A stretch of DNA of 64,000 bases from Eutypa lata (lineage: Eukaryota > Ascomycota > Sordariomycetes > Xylariales > Diatrypaceae). The stretch is taken from contig JAKULF010000005.1 of NCBI GenBank assembly GCA_022661535.1, forward strand, positions 4,340,001-4,404,000, written 5' to 3'. The notes under the pieces are model-generated. The model saw nothing but the letters and a program-made list of their open reading frames with translations. It made no database searches and was not told the DNA's origin. Of this stretch, positions 35,357 to 47,618 are shown piece after piece. Positions within the stretch are counted from its first letter, which is position 1. Each line of letters starts with the position of its first letter. Made by a program: the position numbers and the translations under genes.

Positions 35357-38313
35357 GAGCGGTAATAATTAGATATGAAGGAGGGTGTCTTTTGTGCTTT
35401 ATAATGCGCTCAGCGGGGTTAATAGGATATGCTTCTATGCTCTTACCTCTAATTTCCCCAGACTATCAGATTGCCGGCGGCTATTTCCAAGGTTAGGTTC
35501 ATCAGTCTGCTGTCGTCATTAAAATGAAATAGAACAATATTAGCCCATCCATCCTACTAACCTCAGCTCAACCACTAGAGGCTCTAGAAGAGGGTTTGTG
35601 CCGCTTTTGTAACAAGATATTATAACTAATGGGTGAATATAATTACTTATATAAATTAGTCATTGAAAGAGTCGGAATATATGCAACCGCAGTAGACAGC
35701 CTAAACATCAAGTAAGCTGCTTGACACACATTGTGCTTGACATGATGGCATAGCAAATAGCCTAGATACCTGCGAATACATAGATGTAGGATAGATATGA
35801 TGCAAGTGCTTAGTCCCGGTTATAGGTAGAATAGTTGGCAAAGCTGGACTTCGAAACGTCACGAGACTTTTATTTTATTTTAAGCTTAATAGTTAAATGA
35901 GGTGCGGAAGGAGGGCGGGAAACGGGAGAAAACGTGGATGAATAGGAACTGTTTGGGCAGTTAAATATTCCGCTTAACTTCCGCTGATCCCGCTGCAGAA
36001 ATATTCACCCAATCTCCCGTTCTCCGACGACAACGACAACGACAGCTACTTGCCTATTTCATAACTACATAGATATACATCCATATCTACATCTACATAC
36101 TTATGATACATGTAGGCGATCTATGTAGCCATGTTTATAGCGTACATGTACATATCTACGGGAACTTACCTGCACAAGGTATGTATGTAGGTATGCATGT
36201 ATGTACTATATAGATTAGGTCCTTACTTAGCTTGGTACAACATAGTTAATGGAAGCTGAAAATAAAAAAAGATGCAGATGCGAACCGTTTTTCCGCCCCA
36301 GGGCTGGGGATACGGGTGTTAAATGGGTCCAGATACTCGGTTTCACCTGGAAAGCCCATCTTCTTAGTGGGCTAAATTCAGTAAAGCTACCCCTTAGGGC
36401 AATACTAAGCCGACTTCGCTTCCACTAGTTTTGACGATAGCGCGATCAATTTCTCCGATTTTCTGACCAGGCTAACCTGGAGTTATTAAGGTTGTTGTGC
36501 CAGGATATTTGCCGTTACCTGGGAAGAAATGATTTAAAACCTCTCCAACCCTACTTCGTAGTAGTCGAAACTGATAATGGCGCCTTGTATTCTCTCCCTA
36601 TTGCTCAAGTTATTTCTGTTGTTCAAGTTGTTGTTGCAATGACGAATGGAGTGGGCTGTCGATCCGCCTCTCGTGTTTGATGTGTTTGATATAGGTATAC
36701 TTAACCTTAATCTACTTGCGTAAAGCGTAGGGTAGGTATGATTATGGGTACAATAGGTACATACATGCCCTCTGCAGCGTTGACCCAGACCCGCATTAAT
36801 GCTATCCCTTCACTTCAATATTCCAATCAAGAGATTTAGAGACTTTAGACCCACGGGATTTACCAGTACCTATTCCGTAGTATTTGTACAATACTTCCAC
36901 CCAACCTGGAAGCCACCGGGCTACATATCTCATCTACTAATATAGTCCAGGGTTCTCTATTGAGGAACATGGCATGGCGTTACAATATCCACTCCTCGAT
37001 GCCGTTGGAAGGTAAAATTACGTTGTGCTGAACTTAATAACTTTTTAACCAAAATCTTCCAAGGTTGCCTAAATACCTGCCCCCATAATCTTCAACTCGG
37101 TTTGACTCAAGATATCAGTCTCTCTTCCACACTCCTGGTAAACATGCCTGCCTTTTCAGGATAGGTGCCACCAAGCCCATACATTCAGTGGTATGCACAA
37201 TATCTACCCATATGTGCATGATACCTATAGACATATATATATATATACACACACATCTGTTAACAGGTATGTACAATACCTAATTCAGCCTGTGTTACTC
37301 CAAATACGCTCAGGTACTGCATATGTAGCTAACTTGATAATTATGTAGGTAAAGGTATGTAGTCTGGTCGGGTTTTATTAAATCGTGCAAATAACCATCC
37401 AATTTAATACATAATTAGATTTATACATACATACCTGTATGCCTACATGTACATACATACACCCATCATACATCCATCCGTCCACTCATAGCTACCTACT
37501 ACCTACCTACCTACCTACATACATACATACCCGTACATACCACATACACTAAATACCCAGGCACCCGGACCCCTCCTCCTCCTATCGCGTCGGGCTTTGG
37601 CTTTCATCACTACCTGCCCCCTACCTACCTACATACCTACCTACCCACTCCGGTCTGGTGGTATCGCATGCGGTTGAATTTCTTATTGTTTTTATTTGTT
37701 TTTATTTGTCATTTTTCGGTTTTCAATTTTTAAACCGCCGCTCTCAGGATACGACCTCATCTACCGTGTGATAATAGGGTGGGTACAACGACGCTTCGGC
37801 TCCCTTCATACAGCCAACAACGCAACACAAACACGACGCTCAAAAACAACACATACGCACGCCGCACACAACTACCTAAATACCCTACACAATAGCTAAC
37901 AAGAGGGAGAGCATAATAACATTTATCCACCTATGTGTGAAATTTCTCTTTAGCGCTATTACTTGGAGCTAGGAGTATCCTTGTTCGCCTCGTCCCGTCC
38001 CTTCTTCTCGACATCCACGCACGCATCCACACATATGTATGTAGGTAGATAACCGATTCCAACACCCGAGTTTCTCTCTCGATCGCATTCCACATCTTCA
38101 TTCCAGAGTGACCATTCAGGACTACAGTAATCCTGACCGGTGTATCCTTACCGGTTTAATACTTGGCTCGCATATTAGACCCGGGTGGCTTGCTACCTCA
38201 TCATTATATTTCGTCACGAGCGTGGGGAATCGACCCCCCTCTTATGGCACTCCCATCCGCACCATAGCCATCTTTCGCTTTTGGTTCAGTCACCACTAGC
38301 TTACTCCGGATTT
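35357..38313. other. Gene desert, right part, and velvet promoter
   Basis: About 3 kb without a supportable gene. It is rich in TACATA and CTAC simple repeats (36060-36220, 37190-37260, 37430-37650). The last few hundred bases are pyrimidine-rich and likely promoter and leader of the velvet gene. Confidence 0.5.
37492..37530. repeat. (CTAC)n/(ATAC)n microsatellite
   Basis: A run of CTAC units grading into CATA units; a second shorter CTAC tract is near 37619-37645. Confidence 0.8.
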
Positions 38314-38500
38314 ATGAAGACAGTACAGTCGTGAGTCCAACGAAAAACCCCCCCTCTCCTATCTCATGCGTGAACTCACTAACTCCCACAGAGAACCGTC
38401 CCAACATACAAACAAATTCTTGATACCGTTTGCTCTAGTTAGCTCGGTGCCAGTTGCAACCGTACAAATAGCGTTGGCAACAGCCTTCATGACATTCTAA
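38314..38500 (+). CDS. Spliced upstream ORF of the velvet gene (41 codons)
   Basis: join(38314..38330,38392..38500). ATG AAG ACA GTA CAG TC is followed by a GTGAGT donor; a CTAAC branch and CCCACAG acceptor precede the second part. The joined frame encodes 41 residues, hydrophobic towards the end (LIPFALVSSVPVATVQIAL), and its TAA (38498-38500) ends one base before the velvet ATG at 38502. Unspliced, the ORF would stop after 6 codons. Whether the peptide is made is unknown; its position suggests translational control of the main ORF. Confidence 0.5.
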
Positions 38501-38501
38501 T

Positions 38502-39869
38502 ATGTTGAGCATCATGTCCAGACCACCACCACCCAGCTCGTGGATGCAGGAGCCCTTACCACCCCGGCACATGCCGCCTCATCCTCAAGATCATCAGAGC
38601 CATAGTCCGCCCTTGCGTCTGCCTCCACCATCTAGCCTGGTAGGCGGAGCCAGTTCGACGCAGGCGACGTCTAGGGTACGGGAGCCAGCTTATACGCATA
38701 ACCAGTACCCGGACCAATATGCGGCTTCGTCAGCCCATGGCCGATTTGCTGCCCCAGAAACCGGTTCTAGTACTAGGAGGCAAGAAGACGTAACCACGAG
38801 GCTCTCACCCACGCAATCTCCAACGGTTGGCCACGGGTCCGAAAATGTGCAGAGCTATATGAGGCCGCCTAGGCTCTTTCCCGGGGACCAGTCCTCCTCA
38901 CGGCCATCACAACCTCCGCCACAGCTTCGTCAACCTCAAGCTCCACCAAACGAGAGCCAATATCCTCCAAACTACGTGAGGCCAGGTCCTCCAGCATATT
39001 CAACTCCGGATACCCGTGCTGAACAGTCGCGGCCAGCAATGTTACCTCCGCGGCTTACACAACCTTCCCAAGCTGGGCCTCGAGAGGCTGGCCGGATGAG
39101 CATATCTGGGCTGCTTAGCAGTGATGCTTCCCGGGCAGAGAATTCGACGAAGTCCTCGAAAGCACCAGTTTTACAGCATCCGAGCTCACTCGCCTCACGC
39201 GGCTCTAAATATAAAATTAGGATCCGGCAGCAGCCAGTCGCTGCGAGGTCTTGTGGGTTTGGCGAGAGGGATCGTAGAGTGATTGACCCTCCTCCCATTC
39301 TCCAGATGACCATCGAGGACCCCAATGCATCGCAGAAGGAGATCAGCACATTGATTCGCTACCCCTTCGCAGTGATCCATTGCACTATATGGAGCGACGA
39401 TGGCACGGAAGATTGCTCGGCAATGCCGGAGGAGTTTCGCTCTACTCGGAGGCTCATGGGAACGACAGTCTCATCACCTTTCGTAGGACAGGACGAAAAC
39501 AACGAGGAAGGCTGCTTCTTCTGTTTTCCTGACCTGTCTTGCCGGACGCCCGGTACGTTCCGGCTGAAGTTCGCTCTCGTAGTCCTTGACCCGGTCGGCG
39601 TCTCAAACGGGACGAGAACACCCCTCGCTGCTACGGTCATGAGCGAGCCATTTAAGGTCTACAACGCCAAAGACTTTCCCGGCATGCAAGCTAGCACGCT
39701 CCTAACCAAGAAGCTGAAGGAGCAAGGCTGTCTGATTTCGATCAAGAAAGGCAATGAAAAGAATAGCTCTGTTCATACCCGAGATAGCGGCGATGACGAC
39801 GAGGAAGACGACGAGGAAGAGGCACCGAATGGTAGACAACGTGCGGCCAAGCGATCACGGAGAGCATGA
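38502..39869 (+). CDS. Velvet-family transcription regulator (VelC/VEL3-like)
   Basis: A single exon of 455 aa. The first 220 residues are Pro/Ser/Gln-rich and probably disordered. The velvet domain runs from about 232 to 415: IRQQPVAARSCGFGERDRR, then VIDPPPILQMTI, MGTTVSSPFVG, GCFFCFPDLSCRTPGTFRLK, and VYNAKDFPGMQASTLL. The C-terminus is acidic (DDDEEDDEEE) followed by a basic, likely nuclear-localising end (AAKRSRRA). Velvet proteins bind DNA through this fold and coordinate development and secondary metabolism with VeA and LaeA. The CFFCFPDLSCRTPG stretch resembles VelC more than VeA, VelB or VosA, but the subgroup is my judgement from memory. A second in-frame ATG (38514) is possible. 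Confidence 0.88.
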   Translation: MLSIMSRPPPPSSWMQEPLPPRHMPPHPQDHQSHSPPLRLPPPSSLVGGASSTQATSRVREPAYTHNQYPDQYAASSAHGRFAAPETGSSTRRQEDVTTRLSPTQSPTVGHGSENVQSYMRPPRLFPGDQSSSRPSQPPPQLRQPQAPPNESQYPPNYVRPGPPAYSTPDTRAEQSRPAMLPPRLTQPSQAGPREAGRMSISGLLSSDASRAENSTKSSKAPVLQHPSSLASRGSKYKIRIRQQPVAARSCGFGERDRRVIDPPPILQMTIEDPNASQKEISTLIRYPFAVIHCTIWSDDGTEDCSAMPEEFRSTRRLMGTTVSSPFVGQDENNEEGCFFCFPDLSCRTPGTFRLKFALVVLDPVGVSNGTRTPLAATVMSEPFKVYNAKDFPGMQASTLLTKKLKEQGCLISIKKGNEKNSSVHTRDSGDDDEEDDEEEAPNGRQRAAKRSRRA

Positions 39870-42512
39870 CAGTGAAAGGATGTACAGATAGTTGCGGAGT
39901 CCGGAACCTTCAGTTCGGTTATGTATGTGATATTGCTATTTGGACATCAAGTCAGCCGTTGTGGTCAGGTCGCTCACTCGTTGTACCGACGCTATGCGGA
40001 TGCAAGGTCGGGCAGGCAGGGAAGACATCAAGACGATAATGACTTGGGTCGAGGGGACACGGAGGTTGGTTGATTGGTGTATGTTGTATTCACACTGTTG
40101 GGCGGAGGAAGGACACATGTAACGGTCGCTTACCGGAGTGTGCCTAAACTGATTGAAAGAAGAAAAAAACTGATGGTCATTTTTTAAAATGGGTTTTTAC
40201 ATACTTAGCCTACGCAATATACCCCAAATATTCCCGGAACTCCTTTATCTCATATCACATGCGGGCATGGCTTTAACATAGTATATAATCAAAGCGATAA
40301 AGAACATGCTACTAGATGATGTCGTATAAAGGCACCTTAAGCCAAGTTAGAGGACAGCCCAAGCAGTCGGCTTGGTAATAGGGTGGCCTCGGAATCATGG
40401 GGGCGAGAGCTGTCTCCTGAATGCTTACTTACGTATGCGTACCACAGGGAATGACACATCTTGGTACTATCTTCTTCTTGAAGAGACGAGCACTCCAAGA
40501 AGGAAAGAAAGCAATTTACGCTTCCATTCAGATGAGACTATGATACCGGGTTTTAACCACTTTGCCGCTTTGAAGCAAACTTGTGTGAAATGTTCTGGGC
40601 AAGAGAAGTTTGCATCATCTAGGGAAGAGAATTAGAAATAGATAGATTTCAAATAACATGAACGCCATTAAAGTTTCGATTAATAACAAAATTTACAGGG
40701 AACGCCATCTAGGCAAAAGGGTGAAACTGGATCAATTAACTGCTGGAGATATGATATCCCAGGCGGTATCTATAAAATCTTCGTAGATGGAGCATCAGAG
40801 GTTGTGGGTGCTCTTGCCATTGAACACTCTTACTCTTATTTTTCTCGTCATATTCATACGCCTGTTTGAAAGTAGACAACCTAATTAGATAATCGAAGGG
40901 CTTCTTGAAACATTGCCCGAGACGGCGGATCATATCGTAAACCTAACCGTGAAGAGATTCGTAGAGAACCCCTCTAGACAGGTCATAATTGCAATTGTAA
41001 TATTACGGACATTTGAACTAACCATACGATAATCGTTTATCAAGATCGAATATCATGTACTTATCTAGAGAGTGAATCTATATCAGTCGTAAACTGAGAA
41101 AATCCGTGTTTATGCCAAACTTATTACCGTTGAACAATCTTAAAAGCTGTGTAGTATGTTCATCAGGCAGTTCTGTCTTTCATTCTTAGCACGTATATCC
41201 TCACGAATCGTTGTCATCAGACCTCAATAAAGCCTTAGAAATTTAAAAGACTTTAACACCTCTGTCAGTAAGCTTATTAGGCCAACTTACTGTAGTTATA
41301 AGATTGTCTGCCAAACTCGAAAATAGCTAAGTAAGGGTTATTATCAATTCCCAACAAAAAGAGCGACATTGGTACATGAGTATTCGGTCCTTCTAGATAT
41401 CATCTAATCGACGACATAGTGGAAATCTATGTTCAGTGATTATGATCTGCCCTGAAGCTATACGGGTTATTCTTGTTGTGAAGTATGATATTTAACCTTA
41501 CCACACAAGTATATCGTCATATAGGACGACGACCCTATAAGAAACAGCTGGCAAAACTGTTAATAGGTCTCACTTAATCGCTGAAAGCGACTTAAAGCTC
41601 GTCATACTAGGAGTAAGTCTACTGCCATATGCAATTAGAAACCATAATACCCTATTAGCTACTGCGAATGACTAGGGCAGCTGGGTATATAAGCCGGTTG
41701 TCACTGAAAATAAAAGACATATATGTCTATTGGCGAGAAGACCATGAAAGTGCTTCAATGATATTTGCATTCTCATATGCATTGGATAGAGATATTTTTT
41801 GTCACAAATATTGGATTGTCTTCCCCGGTGTTATTCGAAGCCGATTTTATTTGAGCATTCATATGTCTGGCTTTCCCTTTTCGAGTGTTTAATTATTTTC
41901 TAATACGTGACGTCTAGAGCTCACAACTTCAACTCTGCTACGCCTTTTCATTCTCTTCCCGGACGCCTACCTGGCTTTGTAATGTTTCATTTTAGTTCCT
42001 GAAGCTTTAACTACCTAAGTATTTGAGCAAAACTTCCCTGTCGGGAGCAAACCAATAATTGAGAGTTGTCGAGAGTAGAGCGTCAAATTCTCACAATACT
42101 GTATGTATATAATCTTCATTGTAGTTGTTGGTTAGGTAATACAAAAGACGTAACCTCTAGGAACCTTACCTTACCTTATGGTGCTAAGACCGGACCGATT
42201 GTACCTGGACAAAGCGCCTCAGGTTTGCAGGTGTGGGCTCAACCACTTAACACTAGGAACGCCTTATCCCGATATTTTAGCTGAGCTAAGCCTAAAAGGA
42301 AGTCAGCTGGGGGTCCAACAAGGGAAAAGTCGGGGCGGAAAAATCCCAACATTGAGCGAATGTGTGAGATGAGAGACTTTCCAGAGCTTCGATTTTCTTA
42401 TCACGAACTACAAGCCCATTGAAACCTCTCACACAACATAAACCAACATCCACTGTTGGGTTTTTCTTTCTGCCCGCTCAGTCTGCGCGACTTCATAATT
42501 GTCCACCGCACC
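39870..42512. other. Intergenic region velvet / PDA1
   Basis: About 2.6 kb, rather AT-rich in the middle (40600-41900), with no ORF showing domain features or splice support. The PDA1 promoter and leader lie at its right end. Confidence 0.5.
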
Positions 42513-43910
42513 ATGTTTTCGCGCGCCTTGAGAATACCGAGAGCGGCCGCCCCTCTGGCAGCCCGTGCTATCCGCACTCCGGCTCCCATTGGAGCTGTCC
42601 GAACCGTCACCACCAACGCCGCGTCCTCCCATGTCGACAAGAGCGCCGTCCCAGATGCCGAAGATCAGCCCTTCACCGTTACCTTGAGTGACGAGAGCTT
42701 CGAGACCTACGAGCTCGACCCCCCTCCATACACCCTCGAGGTCACCAAGAAGGAGCTGAAGCAGATGTACCACGACATGGTGTTGACCCGGTATGACCTC
42801 CGAACACCTTGCCATTGACACGACTTATGCACGGGAGGCTAACTGAACCAAACTACTGCAGCCAGATGGAGATGGCTGCCGACCGATTGTACAAGGAGAA
42901 GAAGATTCGGGGTTTCTGCCATTTGTCCACTGGCCAGGAGGCCGTCGCAGTCGGTATTGAGGGCGCCCTCACCAAGGAAGACGATGTCATCACTGCCTAC
43001 CGATGCCACGGTTACGCCCTTATGCGGGGAGCTAGCGTCCGGTCCATCATTGGCGAGCTGCTAGGCCGTCGCGAGGGTATCGCTTACGGAAAGGGTGGCT
43101 CTATGCACATGTTCGCCAAGGGCTTCTACGGTGGTAACGGTATTGTCGGTGCTCAGGTCCCCGTCGGAGCCGGTCTGGCTTTCGCGCACAAGTACACCGG
43201 CCGCAAGACCGCCTCGGTTATCCTGTACGGTGACGGTGCCAGCAACCAGGGTCAAGTTTTCGAGGCTTTCAACATGGCTAAGCTCTGGAAACTGCCGGCT
43301 CTCTTCGGCTGCGAGAGTACGTTTCTCCCGTGGATGGGGGAAAACCCCCACCCCCCCTCCAAAAAAACTCCTACTCGATCGGGTATGCTAACAGACTCTT
43401 CTAGACAACAAGTACGGAATGGGTACTGCCGCTGCTCGGTCTTCTGCCCTTACCGACTACTACAAGCGTGGCCAGTATATCCCCGGTCTCAAGGTCAACG
43501 GTATGGATGTCCTCGCCGTCAAGGCTGCCGTCAAGTACGGCAAGGAGTTCACCACCAGCGACAACGGCCCTCTCGTCCTCGAATACGTCACCTACAGATA
43601 CGGCGGCCACTCCATGTCCGATCCCGGCACCACCTACCGGACCCGCGAGGAGATCCAGCGCATGCGGTCCACCAACGACCCCATCGCCGGCCTCAAGCAC
43701 AAGATCCTGGACTGGGACGTCTGCACCGAGGACGAGCTCAAGACGATCGACAAGGAGGCCCGAAAGCACGTCAACGACGAGGTCGCCATCGCCGAGGCCA
43801 TGGCCATCCCCGACCCCACGCCCAAGATCCTGTACGAGGACATCTACGTGAGGGGCACGGAGCCCCAGTTCATCCGCGGCCGCGTGCCCCAGGAGAACTA
43901 CTACTACTGA
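42513..43910 (+). CDS. PDA1: Pyruvate dehydrogenase E1 component subunit alpha
   Basis: Three exons, join(42513..42790,42862..43316,43405..43910), give 412 aa, the normal length. The N-terminus [20 protein letters not shown] is an Arg/Ala-rich mitochondrial presequence. The catalytic region includes [28 protein letters not shown], and the thiamine-diphosphate/Mg motif [20 protein letters not shown] continuing to [28 protein letters not shown] carries the phosphorylation-loop serines, and the protein ends VPQENYYY. With E1 beta it decarboxylates pyruvate in the mitochondrial matrix as part of the pyruvate dehydrogenase complex. Regulation by kinase and phosphatase at the Ser in YGGHSMSD is expected from the family. 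Strong codon bias (C-ending codons) fits high expression. Confidence 0.97.
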
Positions 43911-44796
43911 ACCAGTCTTTTCATTTTTAGAGGAGAAAAAGAAGAAGTAGTAGACGCACACAGTATGAGCGATGAGCGGATGAGGGAAACGTAGAAAGAA
44001 AGGAGAACGAACCACATATCAATACAAGCATTGCGCGCACACACACACACACACATACACACACATATCAAATGAACGGCGTTGCGTTTTTTACTATGTA
44101 CGTTTGTTTGTAGTATAATCTAGGTTAGCTAAACTAGACGGACGGGCGGACGGACGGACTTGGTCGGCTTGGGGGTGTGGTCTGTCGGGAGAGGTACATT
44201 AATTAAAAAAGATGTCCAAAAAACACTCAAGAAATGTGAATATGTTTGTAAGCTTCATGCAATGAATGCTTCTGCGGTAATACCAGTTGCATACCAGATA
44301 TAGTTAGTAGGTATACTGTACAGATTAAGTAGCTGTATCCCGTGCTTGGAATCTATATCATTCATCGTCTAGTCAATTGCTATGTAAGTACTTTTTCGTG
44401 ATCAACCATGTTGGGTAAGTGTCTCGTTATTCAGCCCAACTGCTTTTCCAATTTGCCGAATATCGGCGCCCCCTTTTTCCTCTCCCGAACCGTTCCTTTG
44501 AGAGCATCAGATCCCATACCCCACTGGGATCTGGTGGTAGACTGCCTTCTGCACCCCTTTTTTAAGCCTGTAATTTCACTTCCACTTTCTCCCACGCCTA
44601 CCACCCACTCACCCACCCCCAACTCCCCCAAACCACACTGTTCTATCCAATACCCCCGTTTTCACAGCCCGTTACTTTTTACCTCTTTTCTTTCAAGCCA
44701 GTTTTCCCAGTTTATCTACCTACCTACCTACCTACCTACCTACCTACCTCCCTTCCCCCCTTTCTTCTTTCTTTCTTTCTTTCTTTCACCTTACCT
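43911..44796. other. Convergent intergenic region with simple repeats
   Basis: Lies between the ends of PDA1 and PHA2. It contains a (CA)n tract near 44036-44066, (GGAC/GGCG)n near 44140-44158, a (CTAC)n tract at about 44716-44748 and a (TTTC)n tract at about 44762-44787. A long plus-strand ORF starting at 44408 is antisense to PHA2 and spurious. Confidence 0.6.
44716..44748. repeat. (CTAC)n microsatellite
   Basis: About eight CTAC units, followed after a short C-rich gap by (TTTC)n. It lies just past the PHA2 stop codon. Confidence 0.85.
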
Positions 44797-46435
44797 TTAC
44801 CTCCCCCCCAACGACAACAGCATATTCTCCCAACTCCCCAACCACCGCCACCGGCGCGCCGCAGCCGCGACGCCCGCGAGCGCGTCCCGCACGCGGCCCT
44901 CGGGGTCCCGGAACCGGTGTCCCTCGAACTCGACGAAGAAGATGTACTGGAACGATGCGCTTCCATTTCCGTTTCCGCCATCATCCGTATCTGGGACGAG
45001 GCTAGGTCGGCTGCTGATGCTCGTTAGGTTCAGGCCCGACCGCCGGAAGCAGTCCAGGACGTCGGCGAGGGCGCCGGGGCTGCGGTGCGGGACCGTGAAG
45101 GATACGAGGGATTTCGTCGTTGTTGCTGATGGTGATGGTGATGGTGCTGGTTGTGGTGGGGTTTCTTCTGACGAAGAAGAAGTAGTGGTAGTGGTGGCGG
45201 GACCGCGCGCACGACTGCGACATAGCAAATCCTCGATATCGACCCCCTCCTCCTCCTCCCCAGCACCTTTCCGCAGCACAAAGAACCGCGTCGTGTTATC
45301 CGCCCGGTCCTCGATATTCCGCGCTAGGATATCGAGACCCAGCATCTCGGCGGCGGGGGCGCTGCTGATAGCCGCGGCTTCGAAGATTTCTGACGACGAC
45401 GACGATGATGATGATGGAGGTGATGGCGATGATGATGAAGCAGGGGAAGAAGAACAAGAAGGAGAGACAAAAGAAGACGACTCCGACTCATCCCGCACGA
45501 TCTCCGCGGCCCGGCTCGTGCTGCTCACGTCGACGGTCTCGATGCCGCGGAGCCGCGTCCCCAGGAACCGGGTGCACTGGCCGAAGGCCTGGGGGTGGCT
45601 GTAGACGCGGCGGATGGCGCGGGAGAGGTCCTCCTCTCCCTTCTCTTCGTCACCGCCGCCACCACCATCGCCACCACCAACAATATTGCTGTCAGCTGAG
45701 GAAGATGGGGACTGCTGCTGCCGCCGTCGTCTCCTCCTCCCGACGAGGCAGTGGTGCACGTCGAGGTAGATCTCGGCGCAGACCGAGAGGTCCGGACACG
45801 CGCCCGCGCGGTCCGCGAAGCAGTCCAGCGTGAAGACCACGGACCCGTTCGTCGAGTTCTCGAAGGGCACGACGCCGTAGGAGGCGCGGCCGGACTGCGT
45901 CGTCTCGAATATGTCTATGTGGGGGGGGGGGGAGTGTTAGTAGATGTGGTTATTATGGATAGGTAGGTAGAGAAATAGGGAGAGGGTGGTGAGGTTAGGT
46001 GAGGTGAGGGATGTTATCTACCTTTGATGGTCACCACGGGCATCAACTCGAATTTATCCGGTGGGAAGGCTGATAGTGTGGCCTTGTGAGATTTGGGAGG
46101 TTAGTATATATGCAATATGTATATGTATGTCTTTGTGTGTATGTGCGTATGAGTTGAGCTCCTTTTGGACTTTTTTAAAAAAAAAGTTCTCGTCCCTGAA
46201 AGGACATAAGAGTTACACGAACGAGACCGTTCTGTACGTATGTATGCATGTGTGATATTCTACCGAGGTATTCGTATACATAACGTACCTGATGCGTATA
46301 AGAAGTAATTGGCCCGAGGAAGCACACGACCGGTTTTGCACCGGCCGGCTGCGAGACGGTAGTAGGAGTAGCAGTAGTAGCACCGCCGCCGCTATTACCG
46401 GCGACGGCACCGGCCTCCGCATTCTTTGATGCCAT
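44797..46435 (-). CDS. PHA2: Prephenate dehydratase (phenylalanine biosynthesis)
   Basis: Three exons, complement(join(44797..45914,46022..46082,46289..46435)), encode 441 aa. The catalytic domain shows FLGPITSYTHQATLSAF, split by intron 1, then VVPFENSTNGSVV at about 84-96, SHPQAFGQC, and the signature TRF within DNTTRFFVL (about 278-280). The C-terminal ACT domain contains SPGALADVL (about 347-355) and LTSISSRPS, the phenylalanine-binding type of segment. It converts prephenate to phenylpyruvate, normally under feedback by phenylalanine. Yeast Pha2 is about 330 aa; the excess is low-complexity: Arg/Gln/Ser/Gly/Asp near 129-165, Ser-rich near 212-245, Glu then Thr/Ser/Pro near 287-335. These are encoded by CTC/GAC/TGC-type triplet runs. 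Core motifs remain intact, so it is probably functional. Confidence 0.93.
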
Positions 46436-47618
46436 AGTAATAGGGGAAAAGAATCTTCCGTCCCAACTACGTCGCTGACCGACGTATAGCGTGTATATCT
46501 AGCCTGTAGATGAAAAGGAGAACTGAATAAATCATAGAAGCCAGATATATCTATCTGTCTACATATATATGCACGTATCTGTCTGGCGCTTTTATAATGC
46601 TGGATAATCCCTAGGTATGTATGTGGTTAACTAGAAACAGCCGAGATCAATTCCGCCCTCACTTCGCCCCGATTGGCCGTTTCTCATGCGAATACCTATG
46701 TGTACGTAGCCGTGCGCATGCAGCGTAGAGGAGAAGCAGAAGAAGCACTGGAAATAAGTATGTCTTTTCGTCTTTCGTTGGGCGCATGTACGCCTTTCAG
46801 ATGTGATTCATGTAATAGCTGAGTTACACGCTTGTACGTAGGTAAGGGACTTCGTGGGGTTACTCCAGAATTAGAGCTAACTAAAACAACTTTTTGGAAC
46901 GCCATCACCAAAAAGGTCCACAAAGAGCCCGGCTGGTTTCCGTGATCGGTCAATTTATACAGTAAATCCCCGGGACACACTTGTACCCCTCGTTCTCCCT
47001 TAACACCTTTTGGCTCTTTTCGTTGGCATTGAGGTCTCTCTATAAAGTCTGACTAGGTCGGTAAGTAAGTACCTGGTTTTCATTAGGAAACCTACATAAG
47101 TATGTATCTACATAGGTGCCTAGTGGCTATTATACAATACAAGTCATCGATATAGTCAAATATAAAGGCAGGTCTAACTGCACTCATTAATCCCACCTGT
47201 GCGATGTATGGTTTGGTCAAAACAAGAGCTGAAGCAAATAACTTCATTTTATAATCAACTATCTAGGCGGGGATGAACCCCTTAACGAATGCAATTGGCC
47301 ACCGGGGCCCATAACAAGACGAGAGTAGCTTCTAACCACGATGAAGGGAATTGGCTTTTCACCTGCGCCAAGCTGCTATCATCGAACTGGTGGGTAGGGA
47401 CACCACCAGAAAGGAGACAGGGCGAGTGGAAAGAATTGCACAATATCAACCTGCTGCTCCCAATCTCGAATACAAGCCCTACGACGGGGGCCTAACCCAA
47501 GCCTAAAGTCTTCCGATGGACACTCATGATAGCATCTAGTAGCATATTAGTATAACCGCTAATGTGGAAGACGGCCTGGGCCGCTATTACTCACCTCCTC
47601 TCCACCTTGTAATGCAAC
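46436..47618. other. Intergenic region PHA2 promoter / eRF1 3' side
   Basis: Both flanking genes are on the minus strand. No ORF with recognisable features. The 46436-46650 portion is the likely PHA2 promoter. Confidence 0.5.

Noticed and set aside
44408..45604. 398-codon plus-strand ORF
   Set aside because: Antisense to PHA2, whose conserved motifs fix the minus strand as coding; the plus frame is repeats and mirror low complexity.
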